Origin: an uncultured Bacteroidales bacterium | Lineage (GTDB): Bacteria; Bacteroidota; Bacteroidia; Bacteroidales; Paludibacteraceae | DNA: 58,516 nt | Assembly (NCBI GenBank): GCA_902784425.1 | Contig: CACZUS010000022.1 | Coordinates: forward strand, 1 to 58,516 | Reading direction: 5' to 3' | Shown: positions 42,888 to 51,068 of the stretch, piece after piece | Layout of the letters: each line of letters starts with the position of its first letter | How positions within the stretch are numbered: position 1 is the stretch's first letter | Notes under the pieces: generated by a model | What the model was told of the DNA's origin: nothing | What the model saw: only the letters and a program-made list of their open reading frames with translations | Database searches by the model: none | Position numbers and translations under genes: made by a program

Positions 42888-43664
42888 ATGAGTGGAACTA
42901 AAATTATCGCGATTGTAGCTGGTGTCATATTGGCTATTTTCTTGTTATTGAATTTTGTTTTTACTGAGACTCTCGACTATTATGAAGCAGTATGGGACAA
43001 TACAGTACCATCATACGTTTCATTTCGAGATAGGTATCCAAGTGGAAAATATATCAAGGAGACGAATGAGAGAAAAGCTTTGTTGGAAGAGGATTATTTT
43101 GCACAAAAGCGTAAAAAGGATGATATCCGTGCGTATGAAGAGTTTTTGCATGCCTTTCCTGCAGATAAATACACGGCTGAGGCAACCAGATTAAGAGATT
43201 CTCTGTTGCAGTTGCAAAGTGACATTGAAAAATATGGTAATAACACCTTGCCTAATGGAGAACTCCCTTATCAAGCCTTTTTCGGTGATAATGCAAAGTC
43301 AAATAAGAAATTCAATACAGACGTTGTTGTGGTTGCTCCTGTTGCATTTGATATGGTGACTGTAATTAAGGAGAATGATGAGAATGGAAAGGTGGTGGCT
43401 CATGCCTACGTGGCAGCTGATAGTACCTATACGTTTAAAATTGACAACGGAAAATATCAAGTATTCTTCTACATAGGCAATGGTTGGAATCCTAACAAAC
43501 AGATGGAAGATGGTGTATTAGGTGGTTTCGTACGAAATGAAACTTATTCGAAAGATGATCCTGTGTCATTGGCTAATGAGGTGATTACCTATCAGTTGAG
43601 TATGAAACAACGTAAAAAATCCTATAAGTCAAGTTCAAGATTTGAGGTGTTCCATAAAAATTAA
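42888..43664 (+). CDS. Hypothetical membrane-anchored protein with tetratricopeptide-like start
   Basis: 258 residues. A single transmembrane helix spans about residues 5-26 (IIAIVAGVILAIFLLLNFVF). The next part has two related segments, VPSYVSFRDRYPSGKY and IRAYEEFLHAFPADKY, each followed by a charged helix; this is a tandem helical-hairpin pattern like short TPR units used in assembly proteins. The C-terminal 130 residues look beta-rich (FDMVTVIKENDENGKVV, YTFKIDNGKYQVFFYIG, NGWNPN) and are unfamiliar. No catalytic motif is visible. I do not recognise the family. It sits between dxs and the putrescine genes and ends 12 bases before the agmatine deiminase start, so cotranscription with one or both is likely. 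Confidence 0.75.
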   Translation: MSGTKIIAIVAGVILAIFLLLNFVFTETLDYYEAVWDNTVPSYVSFRDRYPSGKYIKETNERKALLEEDYFAQKRKKDDIRAYEEFLHAFPADKYTAEATRLRDSLLQLQSDIEKYGNNTLPNGELPYQAFFGDNAKSNKKFNTDVVVVAPVAFDMVTVIKENDENGKVVAHAYVAADSTYTFKIDNGKYQVFFYIGNGWNPNKQMEDGVLGGFVRNETYSKDDPVSLANEVITYQLSMKQRKKSYKSSSRFEVFHKN

Positions 43665-43676
43665 AAATTCACTTAA

Positions 43677-44693
43677 ATGGCTATACAACTACCACCCGAA
43701 TGGATTCCACAGTGTGGTGTCATGCTGACATGGCCCCACGAGGATACGGATTGGAATTATATATTAGAGGATGTCACTCGGTGCTATATCAACATAGCAC
43801 ATGAAATTGCAAAACGTGAGCGTTTGCTGATTGTTTGTCATGATGAAAAACAGGTTCGTACTTTATTGTCAGATATAGAAGATTGTATTCTGTTTCGTCA
43901 AATAGATACAAACGATACATGGGCACGAGACCACGGACCAATAACAGTCTATGTGGATGGTCAGCCTTGCTTGTTCGATTTCCAATTCAATGGATGGGGA
44001 CTTAAGTTTGCTGCTAACTTAGATAATCAAATTACTCGTAATTTGTATGCATCAGACCTTTTTTCAGCGAATACAGGATATTTTAATTTCCTACATTATG
44101 TGTTGGAGGGTGGCAGTATTGAATCCGATGGGTGCGGAACATTGCTGACGACAAAGGAGTGCCTATTGTCGAAAAATAGAAATGAACATCTGCAACAAGA
44201 AGAGATTGAGGCATTCCTAAAAGATATATTTGGTTTGAAACGAATCTTGTGGCTCAATCATGGTTGGTTAGCTGGTGATGATACAGATAGTCATATTGAC
44301 ACCTTGGCGCGTTTCTGCGGAGAGGATACGATTGCGTATGTTCAATGTACGGATAAGAATGATGAGCATTATGAGGAATTAAAGGCGATGGAAGAGGAAC
44401 TGAAAACGTTCACCATGGAGGACGGCTCCGCTTATTCTTTAGTGCCATTGCCTATGCCGGAGGCTCGTTATGAGGATGATTTCAGGTTACCTGCAACGTA
44501 TGCTAATTTTTTGATTATCAATGGTGCTGTTTTGGTACCTACCTATCAGTGTCAAGAAGACAAGGTGGCATTAGAACGATTGCAGAAAGCCTTTCCCAAT
44601 CATGAGGTGGTTGGCATTGATTGCACTCCATTGATTCGACAACATGGCTCACTCCATTGCGTGACAATGCAGTTGCCGTTGGGCGTTTTATAA
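43677..44693 (+). CDS. aguA: Agmatine deiminase
   Basis: 338 residues, the usual size. WPHEDTDW near the start, DTWARDHGPI (substrate and catalytic aspartate), EGGSIESDG, and the catalytic cysteine in SLHCVTMQ near the C-terminus are guanidino-modifying enzyme motifs; the histidine is likely in DTDSHIDTLARF. The enzyme turns agmatine into N-carbamoylputrescine and ammonia. The next gene encodes the following step, which makes this function much firmer than for a stand-alone peptidyl-arginine deiminase homologue. Cytoplasmic, no signal peptide. Confidence 0.93.
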   Translation: MAIQLPPEWIPQCGVMLTWPHEDTDWNYILEDVTRCYINIAHEIAKRERLLIVCHDEKQVRTLLSDIEDCILFRQIDTNDTWARDHGPITVYVDGQPCLFDFQFNGWGLKFAANLDNQITRNLYASDLFSANTGYFNFLHYVLEGGSIESDGCGTLLTTKECLLSKNRNEHLQQEEIEAFLKDIFGLKRILWLNHGWLAGDDTDSHIDTLARFCGEDTIAYVQCTDKNDEHYEELKAMEEELKTFTMEDGSAYSLVPLPMPEARYEDDFRLPATYANFLIINGAVLVPTYQCQEDKVALERLQKAFPNHEVVGIDCTPLIRQHGSLHCVTMQLPLGVL

Positions 44694-44722
44694 TTAGGTT
44701 CTATTCATAAAATTTACGTTCT

Positions 44723-45598
44723 ATGAAGGTAGGTTTGATTCAACAACATAACACGTCTGATGTTAAAGATAACATTCAGCGTTTGGTTCAAAAAGTTAGA
44801 GAGTGTGCTGCACAAGGTGCTGAACTGGTTGTTATGCAAGAGTTGCATAACGCACTCTATTTCTGTCAGGAAGAGGATGTCAATCAGTTTGATTTGGCAG
44901 AAACGATACCTGGTCCGTCGACCGACACATTCTCCGCTTTGGCAAAGGAACTGAAGGTGGTGATTGTCCTTTCATTGTTCGAGAAGAGGGCAGTCGGACT
45001 CTATCATAATACAGCGGTGGTGATCGAGAAAGATGGAACCATTGCAGGAAAATACCGCAAGATGCATATACCAGATGACCCAGCCTATTACGAGAAGTTC
45101 TATTTCACGCCAGGTGATTTAGGATTCAATCCGATCAAGACCTCTGTCGGTACATTGGGCGTGTTGGTATGTTGGGATCAATGGTATCCGGAAGCAGCCC
45201 GTTTGATGGCATTGGCTGGTGCTGATTTGCTTATTTATCCGACTGCTATAGGATGGGAGAGTACCGATCCGCAAGATGAAAAAGATCGACAGTTGGATGC
45301 GTGGATTATCTCGCAAAGAGGACATGCAGTTGCGAACGGTTTGCCAGTTGTCTCTGTGAATCGAGTAGGGTATGAAGCTGATCCGTCGGGTGTTACCAAT
45401 GGCATTACCTTCTGGGGAGATAGCTTTGTGGCTGGTCCGCAAGGAGAGTTCCTTGCCCGCTTGTCCAATACGGAGGAGCAGATTGCCGTTGTGGAGGTCT
45501 CTTTGAAACGTTCGGAGGATGTGCGTCGTATATGGCCATTCCTTCGAGATCGTCGCATTGATTCTTATACGGAGATCTTGAGACGTTATCGGGACTAA
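44723..45598 (+). CDS. aguB: N-carbamoylputrescine amidase
   Basis: 291 residues of the nitrilase superfamily. The Glu-Lys-Cys triad is visible in MQELHNA, YRKMHIPD and LVCWDQWYPEAAR. The PDDPAYYEKFYFTPGD segment and QRGHAVANG block are typical of the AguB subgroup. It hydrolyses N-carbamoylputrescine to putrescine, CO2 and ammonia, completing putrescine synthesis from agmatine. Its start lies 29 bases after the agmatine deiminase stop; the two form one operon. Arginine decarboxylase, which would supply agmatine, is not in the window. Confidence 0.93.
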   Translation: MKVGLIQQHNTSDVKDNIQRLVQKVRECAAQGAELVVMQELHNALYFCQEEDVNQFDLAETIPGPSTDTFSALAKELKVVIVLSLFEKRAVGLYHNTAVVIEKDGTIAGKYRKMHIPDDPAYYEKFYFTPGDLGFNPIKTSVGTLGVLVCWDQWYPEAARLMALAGADLLIYPTAIGWESTDPQDEKDRQLDAWIISQRGHAVANGLPVVSVNRVGYEADPSGVTNGITFWGDSFVAGPQGEFLARLSNTEEQIAVVEVSLKRSEDVRRIWPFLRDRRIDSYTEILRRYRD

Positions 45599-45729
45599 TT
45601 AACAAAAGGCAGATAGTTATTAACAAAAAAAGGTTGAAAACTATTTCAGGAATAGCAAAATCAGGACTTTAAGCAAAATAAAAACGAAAGAGACCACTTG
45701 ACATTCTTTTCTATAGTCAAAAAATATTT

Positions 45730-45737
45730 TATCTTTG
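45730..45737 (+). promoter_or_regulatory. -7 element of the parA operon
   Basis: TATCTTTG with TTTT 19 bases upstream (45707-45710), a near-consensus Bacteroidetes promoter 27 bases before the parA ATG. Confidence 0.55.
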
Positions 45738-45764
45738 CGCTAACAATTAAAAAGATACTTTTGT

Positions 45765-46547
45765 ATGGGAAAGATAATATCATTAGCAAATCAGAAGGGT
45801 GGCGTGGGAAAAACAACCACGACAGTCAATCTGGCGGCATCATTAGCTGTTTTAGAGAAAAAGGTGTTGATTGTGGATGCAGATCCGCAGGCGAATGCCT
45901 CCTCTACGTTTGGGTATGATGTACGTAGATTGGCACATCCAGATAAGACTGTTTATGAGTGTTTGTTAGGGTCGATAGATCCGCACGATGCAGTTTTAGA
46001 TACCGAATTGGATAATTTGAAGATTATCCCTTCTCATATAAATCTTGTTGGAGCGGAGGTTGAATTGGTATCGATGGAGAATCGTGAGATGTATATGAGA
46101 AATACATTGGGCAAATTGAAAGATGAATATGATTATATTTTCATCGATTGTTCTCCATCATTAGGATTGATTACATTGAATGCTCTAACGGCAACGGATT
46201 CAGTGATTATTCCTGTGCAATGTGAGTTTTTTGCCTTGGAAGGAATCTCTAAGTTGTTGAATACGATTAAGTTGGTTAAGAGTAAGTTGAATCCTGAATT
46301 AGAGATAGAAGGATTTGTACTGACAATGTATGACCCACGTACGAGACTCAACAACCAAGTGGTGGAGGATGTGCGCTCTCACTTCGATGATATGGTGTTT
46401 AAGACCATCATTCAACGAAACATTAAATTGAGTGAGGCTCCTAGTTTCCATAAGCCAGTCATAACGTATGATGCAGAGTCGAAAGGTGCACAGTGTTATA
46501 TGCAGTTGGCGCAGGAGTTGTTGGAACGTAATAAGGTAAATAATTAA
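45765..46547 (+). CDS. parA: Chromosome-partitioning ATPase ParA (Soj)
   Basis: 260 residues. It starts with the deviant Walker A motif NQKGGVGKTTTTVNLAASL, then VLIVDADPQAN and IIDCSPSLGLITLNAL (read as FIDCSPS here). The short form without an N-terminal DNA-binding extension is the chromosomal Soj type. ParA dimers bound to DNA move ParB-parS complexes to segregate the origin region. parB follows after 11 bases, so they form an operon with the next two genes. I found no convincing palindromic parS site in this window. Confidence 0.95.
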   Translation: MGKIISLANQKGGVGKTTTTVNLAASLAVLEKKVLIVDADPQANASSTFGYDVRRLAHPDKTVYECLLGSIDPHDAVLDTELDNLKIIPSHINLVGAEVELVSMENREMYMRNTLGKLKDEYDYIFIDCSPSLGLITLNALTATDSVIIPVQCEFFALEGISKLLNTIKLVKSKLNPELEIEGFVLTMYDPRTRLNNQVVEDVRSHFDDMVFKTIIQRNIKLSEAPSFHKPVITYDAESKGAQCYMQLAQELLERNKVNN

Positions 46548-46558
46548 TCGAAGGTGAT

Positions 46559-47476
46559 ATGGCAAAGAAATTAGGCGGTTTAAGTAGTGGTTTGGATGAT
46601 ATGGACATCGACACATCTTCTTTGAGAAAAGGTGGCGGTGTGAATGCTCTTTTCGGAGATACGAATGTGAAGGTGGATGGTGCATCTTCCATCAACGAAA
46701 TAGAGATGGCTGATATCGAAGCCAATCCAGACCAACCTCGTCGCGAGTTTGATGAAGAGGCGTTAGACGAATTGGCAGATTCTATCAAGCAATTGGGTGT
46801 TATTCAACCTATCACTTTGCGTAAGTTAGCTGAACATAAATATCAAATTATTGCTGGTGAACGTCGTTTCCGTGCTTCTCAGAAGGCTGGTTTGAAAAAG
46901 ATCCCTGCCTATGTTCGTGAGGTGACGGACGAACAGGTGATGGAGATGGCTTTGATTGAGAACATTCAACGTGAAGATTTGAATGCCATTGAAATTGCGC
47001 TTTCCTACCAGAATTTGATGGATAAGTGTGACTACACACAAGATCAGTTGAGCGACCGTGTTGGAAAGAAACGTGCGACAGTAGCCAACTACGTGCGTTT
47101 GCTTCGCTTACCTGCTGAAATTCAAATGGGCATCAAGGATAAAAAAATCGATATGGGTCACGCAAGAGCGTTGCTCGGTGCGGAAAACTCTGTTGATCAA
47201 TTATCCATCTATAACGAAATATTAAAAAACGGACTCTCTGTCAGAAAGGTGGAAGAGATGATTCGTAACATTGGTAAGAAATCTTCAAAAACCAATAAGG
47301 AAAGTAAGAACTTGCCAGTGGAATACGATTCTCTAAAGTCTCGTCTCTCTTCTTTGTTTGAATCCAAAGTTGATTTGTCATGCGATTCAAAAGGAAAAGG
47401 AAAAATCACCATTCCTTTCAAAAATGATGATGAGTTCGCTAAAATCATGGAAATCTTTGATTCCATACAAAAATGA
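46559..47476 (+). CDS. parB: Chromosome-partitioning protein ParB (Spo0J)
   Basis: 305 residues. A flexible N-terminus (LGGLSSGLDD) leads to the ParB/sulfiredoxin-type domain with IEANPDQPRREFDEEALDELADSI split motifs and the CTP-binding box GERRFRASQKAG; ALIENIQREDL follows. The central helix-turn-helix (LSDRVGKKRATVANYVRLL) binds parS, and the C-terminal 60 residues dimerise. Known family members are CTP-dependent sliding clamps. Translated from the ATG at 46559, 11 bases after parA. Its last codons overlap nothing if the next gene starts at its TTG (see that entry). Confidence 0.95.
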   Translation: MAKKLGGLSSGLDDMDIDTSSLRKGGGVNALFGDTNVKVDGASSINEIEMADIEANPDQPRREFDEEALDELADSIKQLGVIQPITLRKLAEHKYQIIAGERRFRASQKAGLKKIPAYVREVTDEQVMEMALIENIQREDLNAIEIALSYQNLMDKCDYTQDQLSDRVGKKRATVANYVRLLRLPAEIQMGIKDKKIDMGHARALLGAENSVDQLSIYNEILKNGLSVRKVEEMIRNIGKKSSKTNKESKNLPVEYDSLKSRLSSLFESKVDLSCDSKGKGKITIPFKNDDEFAKIMEIFDSIQK

Positions 47477-47486
47477 TAGTTTTTTG

Positions 47487-48215
47487 TTGAAGTATTTTCG
47501 CATATTATTTGTTTTTCTTTTTTCACTGCATTGTGGCTTTTCTTATGCGGTGGATGGTGTCTCACCTTCTGCTGCCGATTCCATTTTGACCGATACCGTA
47601 GAGGCTGTTGTCCCTGAACTCTATGTTATTGAGGATAATATGGATGATACCATAAAAAATACACAAGCAAATACGAAAAAAAAGATTGAAGAACAACCGA
47701 TAAAGAAGGATTACTTCAAACCAGATCCTAAAAAAGCAACATGGTATGCTATCGTTTGCCCTGGATTGGGACAGATTTACAATCGTAGTTACTGGAAATT
47801 GCCTATCCTTTATGGCGGAATGTTAACGTTTACTTATCTGATTCGTTGGAATGGTGGTATGTATAACGATTATCATAATGCCTATCACGATATCTTGGAC
47901 AGTGATCCAAACACTCAGAGTTATCTCTCGTTGGTTCCTGAATATGATGGCACGCAGACATGGTTGAAGACCACCTTAAAATCAAAAACTGAACGTTATC
48001 GCCGTGCTCGTGATTTAAGCACGTTTGGTATGGTCGCTTTATATCTTGTTAGCGTTGTTGACGCTTTTGTCGACGCTCACCTCTATGATTTCACTGTGAC
48101 GGATGACCTCACATTGAGAGTGGAACCAATATTTAATTCTTATGGATTGGAGAGTTCAATGGAAGGGAAAAATCCTATGTTCGTTGGACTTCAATGTAGT
48201 TTTAGCTTTAAATAA
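47487..48215 (+). CDS. DUF5683 family membrane protein
   Basis: 242 residues from a TTG at 47487 (another TTG is at 47484). The frame extends further up to an ATG inside parB, but that would hide a good signal peptide (KYFRILFVFLFSLHCGFSYA), and ATG codons near the junction are out of frame, so I choose the TTG. The DUF5683 core is KKATWYAIVCPGLGQIYNRSYWKLPILYGG, seen in two short motifs, with a hydrophobic segment ending in GGMLTFTYLIRW and another around FGMVALYLVSVVDAFVDAHL. The function of the family is unknown; in Bacteroidales it sits regularly between parB and a LysM transglycosylase, as here, which hints at a link with cell-wall growth. It starts 10 bases after parB. Confidence 0.85.
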   Translation: MKYFRILFVFLFSLHCGFSYAVDGVSPSAADSILTDTVEAVVPELYVIEDNMDDTIKNTQANTKKKIEEQPIKKDYFKPDPKKATWYAIVCPGLGQIYNRSYWKLPILYGGMLTFTYLIRWNGGMYNDYHNAYHDILDSDPNTQSYLSLVPEYDGTQTWLKTTLKSKTERYRRARDLSTFGMVALYLVSVVDAFVDAHLYDFTVTDDLTLRVEPIFNSYGLESSMEGKNPMFVGLQCSFSFK

Positions 48216-48221
48216 TTAATA

Positions 48222-49535
48222 ATGAAATATTCGCTTTTAATTTTTTCGCTTGCTTTTTCTTTTTCTTTGTATGCAGTAGAGTCGACCGACACATTGTCGC
48301 TTGAAGAGGTTTTCACAGAAGATGCTTTGGTGGCTGATTCCCTTTTGTCATCAACCCCTGATTCGGTGGTTTCTCAAATGGAAAAAGATTACCCAGAATC
48401 ATTAGAGTCTAATTTAAATGCTCTGCTTAGTATCTATCCTAATTCTGTTGTCTCTTCTAATTGCGTCTCCGATAGCGTCGGACCACAAATTGATGACTCC
48501 TTGACAATGGCAAGATTGCAAAAAATTCCAGCACTCTTCGAATTGGTCTATAATCCGATTGTAAAAAAATACATCGAGTTGTACACCCTTCGTCGTCGTA
48601 AACAGATGGAGTATATGTTGGGTGTCGGCAACTACTATTTCCCTATTTTCGAACAGGCGTTGGATGCAGCTGAACTTCCATTGGAACTGAAATATCTTCC
48701 AGTGATTGAATCCGCTTTGAATCCACGTGCTTTCTCTCCTGCTGGTGCATCTGGTCTGTGGCAGTTTATGTACGGAACAGGTAAATTGTATGGACTGCAG
48801 GGAAATAGTTTGATAGATGAGCGAAGGGATCCTATTAAGGCAACCACTGCTGCCGTTCGCTATCTGAAAGATCTTTATCGTATTTACAATGATTGGTCGC
48901 TCGTTATCGCAGCCTACAACTGTGGTCCGGGTAATGTGAACAAAGCCATCAGACGTTCTAATGGTAAAAAGGATTATTGGGCTATCTACCCTTATCTTCC
49001 AAAAGAGACAAGAGGTTATGTGCCTGCTTTCATTGCTGCTACGTATGCAATGACCTATTATAAGGAACATAAGATCTGCCCGGCTCGTGTGGAATTACCA
49101 TTTATCTGTGATACCATCCGCTTAAATGAACGTCTTCATCTGGCTCAAATTTCTGAAGTGATGGGCATCAACCTTGAAGTGTTGAGAAACCTGAATCCTC
49201 AGTATAGAAAAGATATCATTCCTGGAAATGGAGAGACCTACACATTGTGTCTTCCTCAACGTAAGGTGAATGATTTCATCAGTTTAAAGGATTCTATTGC
49301 TGCGTATAAGGCAGACTCGTTTAATGTTATCACGCGTGTTCAAGTATTGCCTGCTGCTGCCGATCCTTACTTTAGAGCTCCTGGTGGAGGAGGAAAGGGT
49401 ACGTATGTTGTTCGTAAGGGTGATACGTTGTATTCCATCGCCAAGAAAAAGAAAGTGCCTGTAAGTAAGATTAAGAAATGGAATAACCTACGTTCAGACC
49501 ATATCTACATCGGTCAAAAACTGAAGATTTATTAA
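48222..49535 (+). CDS. MltD-like lytic transglycosylase with LysM domain
   Basis: 437 residues, signal peptide ending near SLYAVES (residues 17-21). The SLT domain has LPLELKYLPVIESALNP with the catalytic glutamate, then SPAGASGLWQFMYGTGKLYGL in two parts and IAAYNCGPGNV. One LysM peptidoglycan-binding domain closes the protein (YVVRKGDTLYSIAKK to HIYIGQKLKIY). It cleaves glycan strands in the periplasm. It lies six bases after the DUF5683 gene and ends the parA-parB operon at a strong terminator. In several Bacteroidales a relA/spoT gene follows here; in this window it does not. Confidence 0.92.
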   Translation: MKYSLLIFSLAFSFSLYAVESTDTLSLEEVFTEDALVADSLLSSTPDSVVSQMEKDYPESLESNLNALLSIYPNSVVSSNCVSDSVGPQIDDSLTMARLQKIPALFELVYNPIVKKYIELYTLRRRKQMEYMLGVGNYYFPIFEQALDAAELPLELKYLPVIESALNPRAFSPAGASGLWQFMYGTGKLYGLQGNSLIDERRDPIKATTAAVRYLKDLYRIYNDWSLVIAAYNCGPGNVNKAIRRSNGKKDYWAIYPYLPKETRGYVPAFIAATYAMTYYKEHKICPARVELPFICDTIRLNERLHLAQISEVMGINLEVLRNLNPQYRKDIIPGNGETYTLCLPQRKVNDFISLKDSIAAYKADSFNVITRVQVLPAAADPYFRAPGGGGKGTYVVRKGDTLYSIAKKKKVPVSKIKKWNNLRSDHIYIGQKLKIY

Positions 49536-49556
49536 TGATTATAGATACCTAAAACG

Positions 49557-49590
49557 AAAGGGGAATGCTCGGTTGAACATTCCCCTTTTC
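49557..49590 (+). terminator. Rho-independent terminator after the mltD-like gene
   Basis: An 11-base stem (49557-49567 with 49578-49588), a ten-base loop, and T-rich arm; CGAAA and TTTTCG extend it with one bulge. Confidence 0.85.
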
Positions 49591-49635
49591 GATTATGTTT
49601 TGTCTTAAAACTCTATTTCGTTGGATTTTAGTCTT

Positions 49636-49660
49636 GTAGGGACGTGGCGTGCCGCGTCCG
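49636..49660. repeat. GTAGGGACG-type palindromic element
   Basis: GGACGTGGC (49640-49648) pairs with GCCGCGTCC (49651-49659) around GT with one G-T pair, preceded by GTAG. It lies between two converging genes and resembles the element at 32918-32940 in its GTAGGG start and its location. GC-rich compared with its surroundings. Confidence 0.5.
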
Positions 49661-49685
49661 TTTCATCCTCATCTGTTGCTGTACC

Positions 49686-51068
49686 TTACGCCAACGCCTT
49701 TACAATCTCCTTAGCAAAGTCGGAGAGCGTAGTGTCTCTCGCTCCCATAATCAGAATGACATCACCGCTTTTGGCGTTTTGTTGAAGGAACGGAATCATA
49801 TCTTTCCTGTCTGGGAAGTAGATGACTTGCTGACTCTTCTTCTCCATCTCTTTCACCACATCGGCTGTGGTTACTTCTCTTGTGACTGTTCCTCCTGCAT
49901 AATAGACATCAGAAAGGATCAGTGCGTCGGTAGGACGTAGGGCTGCGATGGTCTCTGTTTCCAACTCTTTGTGCATGAATTTCAGCGGACCAAATCCGTG
50001 AGGCTGAAACCATGCAAAGACTCTCTCACCAACTGTCTGGCATGCTTTGATGGCGCAGACAACCTCTGCTGGATTGTGGGCGAAATCGTCGATCACCGTT
50101 ATTCCATTAGCCGTGCCTGCTAATTGCGTGCGGCGGTAGATACCTCTGTAATGACTTAATGCTTTGGCACAATCGGCAATGCTGACGCCAATCGACTGAC
50201 AACAAGCTATGGCTGCCAATGCGTTCTCCATATTGTGCTTTCCAATAACGGGTATTGTTACCTCCTCTCCATTACATTTGAAGGAGATGGAAAAACCTTC
50301 TTGCTTGAAATCTGTTCCGTTAAATCCGCATGAAACATTGACTCCAAAGTCATATTGCTTGTCGACAGACAACTCCTTGCTTTTCGGATGACTTTGATTG
50401 ACGATGAATCGTTGTGTGGTATGGTCGCGGAAGGTCTTAAACAAGGCTGTTAGTTCGTCATACTCCTTGTGGTCGCGGTCCATGTTCAATAAGAGAGCAA
50501 TCTCAGAAGTGTAGTTGACGATAGAGCCATCCGACTCGTCGGCTTCGATCACCAACCAATCACTTTTGCCCACCCAGGCATTGCCAGGTAATCCTTTCTC
50601 TTGTAGAGAGGTGAGTCCAGCACCGCTCATGATAGAGGGGGAGACACCGTTCTCTTCCAAGATATGAAAAATCATGGCAGTAGTGGTGGATTTGCCAGAT
50701 GTTCCACCCACCGCAATTGTTCGCTTTGTTCTTGATATGGAAGCCAACAATTCAGATCTTTTTATGATGGGAATGTTTAATTCTTTCGCTTTTTGATATT
50801 CAATGTTTGTCTCTTCTATGGCAGTGGATACAACTAGAACGTCGACGTCTGGTGTGACCCCTGACGCATCCTGAAAATAACATTGAATGCCTTGTTGTTC
50901 GAATTGCTCTTGAATGAGCATTTTATTCTCTTTGTTGAAGAGTCTGTCGCTTCCAGACACCTTCTTTCCTGTGCCTCTCAGATATTGAGCGATGGCACTC
51001 ATGCCTGTACCGGCAATGCCCACGAAGAAGAAATGTTGGTGGACTTGGTAGTCATATTGATTCGTCAT
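49686..51068 (-). CDS. Mur ligase family protein (MurC/Mpl-like)
   Basis: 460 residues. An N-terminal Rossmann domain (FFFVGIAGTGMSAIAQYL, SGSDR) of the MurC/Mpl kind is followed by the ATP-binding loop GGTSGKSTTT (about residues 119-128), an EADESDGS metal site, NMDRDHKEYD, GKHNMENALAA and the C-terminal DDFAHNPAEV. This family joins amino acids or peptides to UDP-N-acetylmuramate; MurC adds L-alanine and Mpl recycles tripeptide. The ATP loop differs from the usual GTHGKTTT, so I do not assign either. The length fits MurC. Its start overlaps the flippase-like gene by 17 bases, so the two are one operon. Cell-wall precursor synthesis or recycling is the likely role. Confidence 0.8.
   Translation of the reverse strand: MTNQYDYQVHQHFFFVGIAGTGMSAIAQYLRGTGKKVSGSDRLFNKENKMLIQEQFEQQGIQCYFQDASGVTPDVDVLVVSTAIEETNIEYQKAKELNIPIIKRSELLASISRTKRTIAVGGTSGKSTTTAMIFHILEENGVSPSIMSGAGLTSLQEKGLPGNAWVGKSDWLVIEADESDGSIVNYTSEIALLLNMDRDHKEYDELTALFKTFRDHTTQRFIVNQSHPKSKELSVDKQYDFGVNVSCGFNGTDFKQEGFSISFKCNGEEVTIPVIGKHNMENALAAIACCQSIGVSIADCAKALSHYRGIYRRTQLAGTANGITVIDDFAHNPAEVVCAIKACQTVGERVFAWFQPHGFGPLKFMHKELETETIAALRPTDALILSDVYYAGGTVTREVTTADVVKEMEKKSQQVIYFPDRKDMIPFLQQNAKSGDVILIMGARDTTLSDFAKEIVKALA

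Noticed and set aside
45599-45764. A parS site or replication-origin feature before parA
   Set aside because: No 14-16-base palindrome of the parS kind and no DnaA-box cluster could be seen; only a promoter -7 box.
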